From Bacillota bacterium (GTDB lineage Bacteria; Bacillota; Negativicutes; Sporomusales; Sporomusaceae), in the NCBI GenBank assembly GCA_017889705.1, contig JAGGAB010000034.1, positions 1 to 38,289 on the forward strand: a stretch of 38,289 nt of DNA, read 5' to 3'. This document shows positions 16,162 to 24,592 of this stretch, in pieces. Position 1 is the stretch's first letter; every line of letters begins with the position of its first letter. The notes beneath the pieces are model-generated. The model saw only the letters and a program-made list of their open reading frames with translations. It was not told the origin of the DNA and did no database searches. Position numbers and translations under genes: made by a program.

Positions 16162-17991
16162 TTATTCAACAGTAACGCTCTTAGCCAAATTCCTCGGCTT
16201 ATCAACATCGCAGCCACGAGTAACCGCAGCATAGTAAGCCAGGAGTTGAAGCGGAATAACCGACAGTATCGGGGTCAGGAACTTATCAGTTGCCGGAATA
16301 TAGATGGTATGGTCAACATACTTCTCGATCTCTTTATCGCCTTTGAGGCCGATACCGATGACGACGGCGTCGCGAGCTTTAACCTCTTTGATGTTGCTGA
16401 GCATTTTTTCGTAAACATCTTTTTGCGTGGCAAGAGCAATAACCGGCACACCTTCGATGATAAGTGCCAATGTGCCATGCTTGAGTTCACCGGCTGCATA
16501 GGCTTCGGCATGGATATAGGAGATTTCTTTGAGTTTGAGTGAGCCTTCCAGCGCCACAGCATAGTCAAGCGAACGGCCAAGGAAGAATACGTCTTCATTA
16601 AAGCCATATTGCTGGGCAAAGGTTTTGATAGGTTCGACATCTTCTAAGATTTCATGGACTTGACCTGGCAAGGTACGCAGTGCCTCGCAAAGTTCTTTAG
16701 CTTTTTCCGGTGCCAGCGTGCCTTTTAATGAACCCATATAGATGGCCAGGAGTGCCATAATAATAAGCTGGGTAGTGTAGGCCTTAGTCGAAGCTACTGC
16801 GATTTCCGGGCCTGCCCAGGTATAGATAACTTGGTCTGCTTCACGGGCAATGGAAGAACCAACAACATTGGTAACAGCAAGTACACGGGAACCCAGTTTC
16901 TTGGCTTCTTTTAACGCAGCCAGAGTATCCAGAGTTTCACCTGACTGGCTGATAACAATGGTCAGGGTCTGATCGTCAATAAGCGGGGAACGATACCGGA
17001 ACTCAGAAGCCACATCGACTTCTACCGGAATGCGGGCCAAATTTTCAATCAGGTATTTGCCGACAATACCGGCATGGTATGCGGTGCCGCAGGCAACAAT
17101 AGAGATTTTTTTGATGTTGGTAACATCATCTTTTATCCATTTGAGTTCGTCAAAGTTTACGCCGCTGTCATCTTTGGTAATCCGGCCTGTCATGGTTTCG
17201 CGGACAGCTTTGGGCTGTTCGTAGATTTCTTTAATCATGAAATGCTCATAACCGCCTTTTTCGGCTGCTTCGGCATCCCAGTTGACTTCAAATACTTTCT
17301 TGGTTACAGGCACACCCTGACGGTTCATAACCCAAACCGAATCATTGGTAACAATGGCCATTTCGCCATCACTCAAGATATAGGTTTTGCGGGTGCGGCT
17401 GATGATGGCCGGAATGTCGGAAGCGATAAAATTCTCGCCTTCACCAAGACCGATAACCAGCGGGTTATCCTGTTTGGTACAAATCAGTTTATTAGGTTCA
17501 TCCTGGCACATAAACACCAGAGCATAGGAACCTTCAATGGTTCCTAACACTTTCTTGACAGCGGCTTCAAAATCGCCTTCATAGTACTCTTCCAAAAGGT
17601 GAGCTACTACCTCGGTATCAGTTTCTGAAGTAAATTTATGGCCTTTGGCAATCAGTTTTTCTTTGATATGCATATAGTTTTCAATGATACCGTTATGCAC
17701 AACCACAAATTTGCCTGTGCAGTCGGTATGAGGGTGAGAGTTTGCGTCAGACGGACGGCCATGAGTCGCCCAGCGGGTATGACCAATGCCCAAACTGCCT
17801 TTTAGCGGATTCATCTCCACTTTTTTGGCAAGCACATTGAGGCGTCCCACACTTTTTTCTACGTTTATACCATTGCCGTCAAAAACAGCAATACCAGCTG
17901 AATCATATCCCCGGTATTCAAGCTTGCTCATTCCTTCTAAGAGAAACGGAGCTGCTTGATTGGGGCCAATATAGCCAACGATGCCACACAT
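16162..17991 (-). CDS. glmS: Glutamine-fructose-6-phosphate aminotransferase
   Basis: 609 residues, the normal length. It makes glucosamine-6-phosphate from fructose-6-phosphate and glutamine, the first step to UDP-GlcNAc for peptidoglycan. The class-II glutaminase domain (about 1-240) begins MCGIVGYIG with the nucleophile Cys directly after the initiator Met. Two SIS sugar-isomerase domains follow (VACGTAYHAG, SQSGETLDTLAAL; FFLGRSLDYAVALEGSLKLK), and the end PRNLAKSVTVE is canonical. The ATG at 17991 follows GAGGAGG. The 5' leader holds a glmS ribozyme at 18190-18318 and, between ribozyme and start, a repeat element at 18010-18129. It lies downstream of glmM in the cdaA-cdaR-glmM block. Confidence 0.98.
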   Translation of the reverse strand: MCGIVGYIGPNQAAPFLLEGMSKLEYRGYDSAGIAVFDGNGINVEKSVGRLNVLAKKVEMNPLKGSLGIGHTRWATHGRPSDANSHPHTDCTGKFVVVHNGIIENYMHIKEKLIAKGHKFTSETDTEVVAHLLEEYYEGDFEAAVKKVLGTIEGSYALVFMCQDEPNKLICTKQDNPLVIGLGEGENFIASDIPAIISRTRKTYILSDGEMAIVTNDSVWVMNRQGVPVTKKVFEVNWDAEAAEKGGYEHFMIKEIYEQPKAVRETMTGRITKDDSGVNFDELKWIKDDVTNIKKISIVACGTAYHAGIVGKYLIENLARIPVEVDVASEFRYRSPLIDDQTLTIVISQSGETLDTLAALKEAKKLGSRVLAVTNVVGSSIAREADQVIYTWAGPEIAVASTKAYTTQLIIMALLAIYMGSLKGTLAPEKAKELCEALRTLPGQVHEILEDVEPIKTFAQQYGFNEDVFFLGRSLDYAVALEGSLKLKEISYIHAEAYAAGELKHGTLALIIEGVPVIALATQKDVYEKMLSNIKEVKARDAVVIGIGLKGDKEIEKYVDHTIYIPATDKFLTPILSVIPLQLLAYYAAVTRGCDVDKPRNLAKSVTVE

Positions 17992-18009
17992 ATATATCCT
18001 CCTCGTTAC

Positions 18010-18129
18010 GATTGGTGATAAACGCTCATCTGCGTTGTCGTCAGTCCGGGCGTTCTCTTCGTAGTACTTCCCAGTACAACTCCGTTCACGTCCTCCTTCC
18101 TTCTAGCATCTGAACATTTCTAACCAATC
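18010..18129 (-). repeat. Structured repeat element, copy A (in the glmS leader)
   Basis: A 120-nt element read here on the minus strand. The outer stem GATTGGT/ACCAATC is followed on both sides by paired sequence converging on CAGATG/CAGATG, which gives tandem G-A oppositions. A central GTAC...GTAC hairpin lies between. The same layout and core recur at 27532-27649 and 32012-32134 with different outer stems. It lies between the glmS ribozyme and the glmS ribosome site and contains a GGAAGGAGG run of its own. Confidence 0.75.
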
Positions 18130-18189
18130 TAAGCCTAAAATACTACTTTGTCAATTCAATAATAAACCGTTTAACTGCTTGCTGCCGTT

Positions 18190-18318
18190 TTGTTCCGCGG
18201 GTCACCCTGCGGGTTTGTCGGCCAGCTTACGGCGGCAGTCGCCGAGAGGCATCCGCTGACTTCTCGATAAACCTCTTCCTCGTCTGCTTGGGATAATCCA
18301 AGCACCAGCGCTTTTGGT
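18190..18318 (-). ncRNA. glmS self-cleaving ribozyme
   Basis: This RNA cuts the glmS mRNA when glucosamine-6-phosphate is bound, giving feedback control. On the minus strand the sequence follows the known core closely: GCGCT at the cleavage site (A at 18312, G+1 at 18311), then GACGAGGA, GAGGTTTATCGA, GCGGATGCCTCTCGGC, GCCGTAAGC and the P4-type hairpin CCGC-AGGGTGACCC-GCGG followed by AACAAA. All main conserved blocks are in order, so it should be active. The distance from the ribozyme's 3' end to the glmS start is about 200 nt, lengthened by repeat copy A. Confidence 0.97.
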
Positions 18319-18489
18319 ATTAGTTTTTGTTACAAAGGCTGCAATTATCCTACTTTTAACGTCATTCTCACCCCCTAAAAATACTCTGGCTAAACAGCCT
18401 ACCTATACATATGCAAAGGAGCACTGTGTAGTGCTCCTTTGCCATATCTATCTTATTGTAATATAGTTTACCATTCTGGTCAATCCTGT
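18319..18489 (-). promoter_or_regulatory. Spacer between glmM and the glmS ribozyme, with hairpin
   Basis: GCAAAGGAGCACT (18413-18425) pairs perfectly with AGTGCTCCTTTGC (18430-18442), a likely end of the glmM transcript although no U-tract follows. A glmS promoter should lie between this hairpin and the ribozyme, but I see no clear -35/-10 pair. Confidence 0.55.
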
Positions 18490-19830
18490 TTAACACTGCT
18501 CCTGTTTTACTACATCGGCAATCGCATTAACTATGCGTTTCAGATCAGCTAAATCAGGGCCTTCTGCCATTACGCGGATCAGCGGTTCAGTGCCAGATGG
18601 GCGCACCAGTATCCGGCCATTGTCGCCTAATTCCATTTCGCCGGCTTTGATGACTGCCGCAATTCTGGCATTGTCTTCCCAGCCTTGTTTGCTCTTAACA
18701 CGAATGTTTACCAGAAGTTGCGGGAAGCGGGTCATTACTTTGGCTAACTGCGACATTTTTTTGCCGCTTTGCTGCAGAGCCGCTGCCAGCTTCAGAGCCG
18801 TAATTAGGCCATCACCGGTTGTACTGTATTGGCTAAAGATAATATGACCTGATTGCTCACCGCCTAGCACAAGGTTGTCTTTGAGCATGGCTTCCAGTAC
18901 ATAACGATCGCCAACCGGGGTAACAAGCACATTGCCGCCGGCATTTTTCATGGCTTGATGCAGTCCCAGGTTGCTCATAACAGTCGCTACCAGTGTTTTT
19001 TCAGCCAGGGTGTTGTTTTTTAGCATTTCCAAAGCACAGATCAGCATAATCTGGTCACCGTCAATGGCTTCGCCGTTTTCATCAACCGCCAGACAGCGGT
19101 CGGCATCACCGTCATGGGCAAGGCCGATGTCGGCTTGGTTTTGCGCTACCGCAGCCTGCAGCTGTTCCAGATGGGTTGAACCACAGCCGGCATTTATATT
19201 GATGCCGTCAGGTTTGTCATTAAGTACAATAACTTCTGCGCCCAAGGCCCTAAAGGCAGTAGGAGCCGCTTCATAGGCAGCGCCATTGGCACAGTCTACA
19301 ACAATTTTCAGCCCTTTTAGCGAGCCTTGTACTGTGCCAACCGCGTAGGTAACATATTCCTGCAACAAATCATGCTTATGGGTGATAAAGCCCACACCGT
19401 CAGCAGTAGGCCGGGGCATTGTATCTGTATCGGCTTCAATCAGCTTTTCAAGTTCATCTTCTACAGCATCAGGCAGCTTATAGCCTGTACCAGCGAAAAA
19501 TTTAATACCATTATCCGGATACGGGTTATGGGAGGCCGAGATAACAACACCGGCTTGCGCCCCATGTTTTTTAGTCAGATAAGCCACTGCCGGCGTTGGC
19601 ACAACGCCTAATAGTACGGCTTCACCGCCTGCCGAACAAATGCCGGCTGCCAGTGCCGCCTCCAGCATATGGCCGGAAATACGAGTATCGCGGCCAATAT
19701 AAAATACCGGGCGTTTATGTTCTTTGCCAAAATAGTGGGTTGCCGCCCGTCCCATTGTAAATGCCAGTTCAGGAGTAAGTTCGGCATTAGCCAAACCCCG
19801 TACTCCGTCAGTTCCAAACAATCTTGCCAT
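18490..19830 (-). CDS. glmM: Phosphoglucosamine mutase
   Basis: 446 residues. It converts glucosamine-6-phosphate to glucosamine-1-phosphate, the step after GlmS. The N-terminus MARLFGTDGVRG is canonical. The active-site phosphoserine lies in VISASHNPYPDNGIKFF, the metal-binding loop is HDGDADRC, the sugar-binding loop is GGEQSGHII, and the C-terminal phosphate loop is RPSGTEPLIRVMAEG. The ATG at 19830 follows GGGAGC. It lies in the conserved cdaA-cdaR-glmM order, here with an oxidoreductase gene inserted before it. In other Bacillota, CdaR and GlmM modulate CdaA activity, so the location is functionally meaningful. Confidence 0.98.
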   Translation of the reverse strand: MARLFGTDGVRGLANAELTPELAFTMGRAATHYFGKEHKRPVFYIGRDTRISGHMLEAALAAGICSAGGEAVLLGVVPTPAVAYLTKKHGAQAGVVISASHNPYPDNGIKFFAGTGYKLPDAVEDELEKLIEADTDTMPRPTADGVGFITHKHDLLQEYVTYAVGTVQGSLKGLKIVVDCANGAAYEAAPTAFRALGAEVIVLNDKPDGININAGCGSTHLEQLQAAVAQNQADIGLAHDGDADRCLAVDENGEAIDGDQIMLICALEMLKNNTLAEKTLVATVMSNLGLHQAMKNAGGNVLVTPVGDRYVLEAMLKDNLVLGGEQSGHIIFSQYSTTGDGLITALKLAAALQQSGKKMSQLAKVMTRFPQLLVNIRVKSKQGWEDNARIAAVIKAGEMELGDNGRILVRPSGTEPLIRVMAEGPDLADLKRIVNAIADVVKQEQC

Positions 19831-19898
19831 GTAGATAATTGCTCCCTTCCATTTTCAGCGTAAGTGTATATGTATTGTATGAAAAATTCGATAAACTG

Positions 19899-21494
19899 CT
19901 ACACCTTATATTGTTGGATAAAACTAATGGCCGCATTCATGCCGTCAAGAGCGGCGCTCATAATACCGCCGGCATAGCCAGCTCCCTCACCGACAGGATA
20001 AAGCCCGCCAGTATTAACCGATACATAGTCTTGTCCACGAATAATCCGGACTGGCGCTGATGTTCTGGTTTCCACCCCGGTCATTACAGCCCCGGGATGA
20101 TCAAACCCCTTGATCTTACGGCCAAAATCAGGCAGCGCTTTAGCCAAGGTTGCCACAACAAAATCCGGTAAACAGCCACTAAGGTCGGCCGGTGTTACCC
20201 CAGGCCGATAGCTGGGCGTAACCAGATACTTGCTGCTGCCGCTTTTGCCTGATAGAAGATCACCGACAGTCTGCGCCGGTGCCTGATAGTTATGACCGCC
20301 TAAGGCAAAGGCCAGGCGTTCATAGCGGCGCTGAAACTCAATGCCATCAAGTATATTAGGCCCGAAATCAGCCGGATTGACAGTAACCGCCAGCGCACTG
20401 TTAGCAATACCGGAGTCACGTTTAAACAGACTCATGCCGTTGGTTACCACACCGCCGGCTTCTGATGCCGCCGCTACTACCAGACCGCCAGGGCACATGC
20501 AGAAAGAATAAGCCGCCCGGCCTGCCGCCCGGTCCTGGTACACCAGGGCATAGTCGGCCGCACCCAATCTTGGATGACCGGCAGAACTGCCGTATTGCGC
20601 CTGATCAATTAAGTCTTGCGGGTGTTCAATACGAACACCAATGGCAAAGGCCTTAGCCTCCATGGCCACCTTGGCCTCATACAGCATTTGATAGGTATCC
20701 CGGGCACTATGGCCAATCGCCAAAAATAACGCCTCGCACGGCAAAAAACGGTCATCATTAATTGTTATCCCGCTCAAGCGGCCGTTTTTGGTTTCTACAG
20801 CCGTCAGCCGGGATTCGAATTCAACCTGGCCGCCCATTTCGATAATCTTAGTGCGGATGTTTTTAACAACCTGCCTAAGCTTGTCTGTCCCAATATGAGG
20901 TTTGTGAAGGTATTTTATTTCTGGTGGCGCACCGGCAGTTACCAGGATATCAAGCACTTGCGACATCCGCGGATCATTCACCCGGGTGGTAAGCTTACCG
21001 TCGGAAAAGGTGCCTGCTCCCCCTTCGCCAAACTGCACGTTGCTTTGTTCGTCAAAATTCCCGGTTTGCCAAAACGTAGCAATATCCTGAGCACGGCGTT
21101 CAACATCCCGCCCGCGCTCCAACAAGAGCGGTTTATAGCCATATTTAGCCAACATAAAAGCAGCGAGCAAACCTGCCGGCCCCGCGCCGATTACGACAGG
21201 GCGATTTGGCAGTGGTTTGCCGCCGGGTATAATTTCTTCGGCTGGTGTCAACGTTACCTGTACAACATCTTTATCCCCGGCCAGACGAGCTAGCACTTGC
21301 CCCGGTGGGGCGTCACACTCGACTTCCAGTGTATACACAAATGTAATATTATGTTTGCGACGGGCATCAACAGCCCGCCGGATTATGCTCACCTGGCGTA
21401 TAGCCTCAGCAGGCAGCTTCAGCCGCCTGGCCGTAAGCTCAGCCAACGGTGTTTCTTCAGTTATCGGCACACGGAAGTTGCTGATCTTTAGCAA
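19899..21494 (-). CDS. NAD(P)/FAD-dependent oxidoreductase (COG2509-like)
   Basis: 531 residues. An N-terminal domain of about 95 residues (ITEETPLAELTARRLKLPAE, then RAVDARRKHNITFVYTLEV) precedes an FAD-binding Rossmann fold with VVIGAGPAGLLAAFMLAKYG and the LLERG strand end. The GEGGAGTFSDGKLTTR motif and the C-terminal GLYPVGEGAGYAGGIMSAAL motif are typical of the family of uncharacterised FAD-dependent dehydrogenases. Its substrate is unknown. Translation most likely starts at the TTG at 21494, behind AAAGGAG and 15 nt after cdaR. Its tight position between cdaR and glmM suggests co-expression with c-di-AMP and cell-wall genes; a functional link is inference. Confidence 0.92.
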   Translation of the reverse strand: MLKISNFRVPITEETPLAELTARRLKLPAEAIRQVSIIRRAVDARRKHNITFVYTLEVECDAPPGQVLARLAGDKDVVQVTLTPAEEIIPGGKPLPNRPVVIGAGPAGLLAAFMLAKYGYKPLLLERGRDVERRAQDIATFWQTGNFDEQSNVQFGEGGAGTFSDGKLTTRVNDPRMSQVLDILVTAGAPPEIKYLHKPHIGTDKLRQVVKNIRTKIIEMGGQVEFESRLTAVETKNGRLSGITINDDRFLPCEALFLAIGHSARDTYQMLYEAKVAMEAKAFAIGVRIEHPQDLIDQAQYGSSAGHPRLGAADYALVYQDRAAGRAAYSFCMCPGGLVVAAASEAGGVVTNGMSLFKRDSGIANSALAVTVNPADFGPNILDGIEFQRRYERLAFALGGHNYQAPAQTVGDLLSGKSGSSKYLVTPSYRPGVTPADLSGCLPDFVVATLAKALPDFGRKIKGFDHPGAVMTGVETRTSAPVRIIRGQDYVSVNTGGLYPVGEGAGYAGGIMSAALDGMNAAISFIQQYKV

Positions 21495-21509
21495 TGATCC
21501 TTATCTCCT

Positions 21510-22454
21510 TTAGCGCGGCCCAACCTTGATCTTCACGACAACTGTCTTAGTTGTGCCGGTTATGCCTTCCGGCAGTTGAACCTTAACTTCTTTATCTGTA
21601 TCTTTACTAATGTCGCCCAGATTCACAGGATCGGTTACAAGGGCTTCTAGCTTGTCAAGCCCTTTACCGGGGACGGTTTCAGTAACTTCGATTTTTTCCG
21701 GCTGAGTGACAATACTCTTAATAACTAGGCCTGCAGGTAATTCTCCGAGGGTAACCGGTTTTATATCAAGCTGCTTTTTAGCCACAGTGGTTGTCAGGGT
21801 AATGGTTACTTTGGTCTTTTCCGGATAAATAGCAACCCCTTCGACTTCCTTTTCGGCGCGATTGACCGGAACAAGCACGGCCTCTGTCGTAACATCACTG
21901 CTTTTACCTGTCAAATCTATGATTGCCAAAACTTTTTCCACCATACCAACAATATTTTTCGGCCCTTCGATAGTAACCTGCTGGTTGGCAGCGACAATTT
22001 TACCTGTCACCGCACTTTTTTCCGGCGAACCTGTTACCCGTACTTCAACAGGTATCTGACGGCTAATGGTGGGATCTACAGTCACTTGCACTTTGTCTGG
22101 TGTAATAGCCATTAGCTCAAGGTTAGACGGGATACTGGCACTGACAACTACCGCATGGCGTCCTTCAGTAAGACCTTTGACATCAACAAAGGCTTTAAGG
22201 TCTTTATTAAGCACTCCGGCCACCAGGTTGCGCGGACCGCGAACTTTTACCTTGACGGTCTCCGGCACATCAGAAACAACATAGCTTGTCGCCGCATTAC
22301 GCACCTCAATCGGCAGCGTAAAAGTAGCTTCATAGGGCGGATTTTGTTCATTCATTACATACATCCATAAGACAATAGCCATGATAATGGCCAGTATCTT
22401 GGGTACAATGTTTTTGGTTTCTCCCGGTTTTTTAAAGTAATTGTCAACCATCAC
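21510..22454 (-). CDS. cdaR: YbbR-domain regulator of CdaA
   Basis: 314 residues: a cytoplasmic start, one membrane helix (about 19-36, IVPKILAIIMAIVLWMYVMN) and an extracytoplasmic part built from about three to four YbbR repeats (for example PETVKVKVRGPRNLVAGVLN and KSAVTGKIVAANQQVTIEGP). CdaR interacts with the diadenylate cyclase CdaA and adjusts c-di-AMP output. The start overlaps the cdaA stop by 4 nt (ATGA), indicating translational coupling. Confidence 0.93.
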   Translation of the reverse strand: MMVDNYFKKPGETKNIVPKILAIIMAIVLWMYVMNEQNPPYEATFTLPIEVRNAATSYVVSDVPETVKVKVRGPRNLVAGVLNKDLKAFVDVKGLTEGRHAVVVSASIPSNLELMAITPDKVQVTVDPTISRQIPVEVRVTGSPEKSAVTGKIVAANQQVTIEGPKNIVGMVEKVLAIIDLTGKSSDVTTEAVLVPVNRAEKEVEGVAIYPEKTKVTITLTTTVAKKQLDIKPVTLGELPAGLVIKSIVTQPEKIEVTETVPGKGLDKLEALVTDPVNLGDISKDTDKEVKVQLPEGITGTTKTVVVKIKVGPR

Positions 22455-23266
22455 GACGGCCTCCAGCTAAATAGATCACCAAGCGAAGAATTTCTTGCCA
22501 CAAACAGCGGGATAAGCTGCTCTTTCAAACTCTCAGCATCCATATACCTGTGCAGCCTGCCGCCCCGGGCCAGCGAAATAATTCCGGTCTCTTCGCTGAC
22601 AACAATGACAACAGCGTCGGTCTGTTCACTGATACCAATTGCCGCCCGGTGCCTTGTTCCGAGCTCTTTAGTCAGACTCCGGTCATCAGACAGTGGCAAT
22701 AGACACCCCGCCGCCTGCACCCGGTTGCCCCGGACAATGACTGCGCCGTCATGCAATGGGGTGTTGGGGATAAAAATATTAATTAAAAATTCGCTTGATA
22801 CCAACCCATCAACTTTGATACCGGTCTCAATATAGTCGTTTAAGCCGGTTTCCCGTTCAACCACAATTAACGCGCCAATTTTGTTCTTAGAAAGCGCAGT
22901 AACCGTTGTTGCCAATTCCCGAAAGAGATTCTCCCGTTCCTCAGCATTAAGCTGGGTTCTGTTTTGAAAAAACCGGCCTCTCCCCAAGTGTTCAAGCGCC
23001 CGCCTAAGTTCGGGCTGAAACACAACAGGCAGTGCAACCAAAACTACAGTCATAGTCTTTTGCAGCAGCCAGTTAATTACGTTAAGTTCCAGCCAGCGGC
23101 TGACCATGGTAGCCAATAGCAACACCACAAGTCCTTTTAACAGAGCCACTGCTCGAGTATCTCTTATCATAACATAAAGCTTATATAAAAAATAAGCGAC
23201 AATTACAATATCAATAATATCAAGAAAGCCAATTGTAGAAATTATGCCCTTTATTTGTAATAACAT
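22451..23266 (-). CDS. cdaA: Diadenylate cyclase CdaA
   Basis: 271 residues. It makes the second messenger c-di-AMP from two ATP. Three membrane helices lie in the first 85 residues (LDIIDIVIVAYFLYKLYVMI; LLKGLVVLLLATMV; MTVVLVALPVVF), then the DAC domain with both signature motifs, DGAVIVRGNRV and GTRHRAAIGISE, so catalysis should be intact. I start at the ATG at 23266 with GAGGTG upstream; a GTG three codons earlier overlaps that site. It is the first gene of the cdaA-cdaR-oxidoreductase-glmM-glmS block, with its own promoter just upstream. Confidence 0.95.
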   Translation of the reverse strand: MLLQIKGIISTIGFLDIIDIVIVAYFLYKLYVMIRDTRAVALLKGLVVLLLATMVSRWLELNVINWLLQKTMTVVLVALPVVFQPELRRALEHLGRGRFFQNRTQLNAEERENLFRELATTVTALSKNKIGALIVVERETGLNDYIETGIKVDGLVSSEFLINIFIPNTPLHDGAVIVRGNRVQAAGCLLPLSDDRSLTKELGTRHRAAIGISEQTDAVVIVVSEETGIISLARGGRLHRYMDAESLKEQLIPLFVARNSSLGDLFSWRPS

Positions 23267-23296
23267 GCTGAACACCTCAAACCGGAGTATAAATAC

Positions 23297-23325
23297 AGTA
23301 TAGTCTATAACTTTATTCTACCCAA
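23297..23325 (-). promoter_or_regulatory. Probable promoter of cdaA
   Basis: On the minus strand TTGGGT (23325-23320), a 17-nt spacer and TATACT (23302-23297), 30 nt before the cdaA start codon. Confidence 0.45.
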
Positions 23326-23424
23326 TAATAGGAAAACCTTTTAAGAAAATAAATTTATTAGTCCTGTTTTCTCAGTATGTTTATGTAAATGACAAATTTC
23401 GTTATATCTGGGCGCTATATACAA

Positions 23425-23456
23425 ATTAGGCTTGCGCCTAATGGCACAAGCCTAAT
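23425..23456 (-). terminator. Terminator of the arg-ilvE transcript
   Basis: ATTAGGCTTG (23425-23434) pairs perfectly with CAAGCCTAAT (23447-23456), 17 nt past the ilvE stop; TTTGTATA follows on the minus strand. Confidence 0.75.
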
Positions 23457-23473
23457 GATTGATAAAATAAAAT

Positions 23474-24547
23474 CTACAGCTTGGCAACCTCTTCTACCCA
23501 GCCGAATTTATCAGCCTCCCGGCCTTGCTGCATGCCGGTTATGTAGTCAAACAGTTTTTGTGAGGTTTCACCAATCTTATTATCACTGATAATGATCTTT
23601 TTGCCTTTCCAGGCAAGCTCGCCAACCGGTGAAATTACAGCAGCCGTACCTGAGCCGAATACTTCCTGCAAGCGCCCGGCAGCATGGGCTTCATACACTT
23701 CATCAATAGAAATGCGGCGCTCAGTGGCTTTCATTCCCCAGGACCTAGCAACTTCCAGAACAGAGCGGCGGGTAATACCGTTTAGGATACTGCCGTTAAG
23801 TTCAGGTGTAATAATCTCATCATCAATCTTGAAGAAGATATTCATTGTGCCGACTTCTTCAATATATTTTTGTTCAAGAGCATCAAGCCACAGTACTTGC
23901 GTATAGCCTTCCTCTTTTGCTATTTCGCCGGCTTTTAAGCTGGCTGCATAGTTAGCCGGAGTCTTGGCTTCGCCCAGACCACCTTTTACTGCGCGGACGA
24001 AATGCTCTTCGACCTTAATTTTGACAGGTTTAAAGCCGGAAGCATAGTAGGCACCAACCGGTGAAAGGATGATAAACATGGTATACTGCTCGGCTACCCG
24101 TACACCTACAAAGGGATCAATCGAAATTACAAAAGGCCGAATATAAAGGGAAGTGCCTAAGGATTTCGGTACCCACTCTTTATCAATCTCAATCAGTTTT
24201 TTCAAACCATCATGCAATACGTCAACATCCATTTGCGGAATGCTCAAAATATCCGCAGAATTATTGAAGCGTTTCAAATGATCTACTGGCCGGTATACTA
24301 CTACACGGTTATCTTCAGTACGAAATGCCTTCATTCCCTCAAAAATCGCCTGGCCATAATGCAATACCATAGCGGCTGGAGAAATGTCGAAATCACCGTA
24401 GGGAACAATACGGGCATTGTGCCAGCCTTTGCCGCTGACATAGTCCATTACAAACATATGGTCCGTAAAAATTTTACCAAACCCCAGTTTGTCCTCTGCG
24501 GGAAGAGTGCCGCGTTTTTCAGCCAGTGTAACAGCAATGTCTGTCAT
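23474..24547 (-). CDS. ilvE: Branched-chain amino acid aminotransferase
   Basis: 357 residues, the length of the long (type II) class-IV PLP aminotransferases. It transfers the amino group between glutamate and the branched-chain 2-oxo acids in the last step of Leu, Ile and Val synthesis. The PLP lysine lies in TPANYAASLKAGEIAKEEGY, followed by VLWLDALEQKYIEEVGTMN; the substrate loop GSILNGITRRSVLEVA and the EVFGSGTAAVISPVGEL block that follow are typical. It begins 45 nt after argH on the same strand with no visible terminator or T-box between, so it appears to be the last gene of the arginine operon. Confidence 0.95.
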   Translation of the reverse strand: MTDIAVTLAEKRGTLPAEDKLGFGKIFTDHMFVMDYVSGKGWHNARIVPYGDFDISPAAMVLHYGQAIFEGMKAFRTEDNRVVVYRPVDHLKRFNNSADILSIPQMDVDVLHDGLKKLIEIDKEWVPKSLGTSLYIRPFVISIDPFVGVRVAEQYTMFIILSPVGAYYASGFKPVKIKVEEHFVRAVKGGLGEAKTPANYAASLKAGEIAKEEGYTQVLWLDALEQKYIEEVGTMNIFFKIDDEIITPELNGSILNGITRRSVLEVARSWGMKATERRISIDEVYEAHAAGRLQEVFGSGTAAVISPVGELAWKGKKIIISDNKIGETSQKLFDYITGMQQGREADKFGWVEEVAKL

Positions 24548-24592
24548 GTTAACAGGCCTCCTTGGGTGTTTTTAGCGTGTACATTATGATTA

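Noticed and set aside
24548..24592. Looked for a T-box or separate promoter for ilvE
   Set aside because: The 45-nt gap to argH is too short for a T-box and shows no promoter pair.
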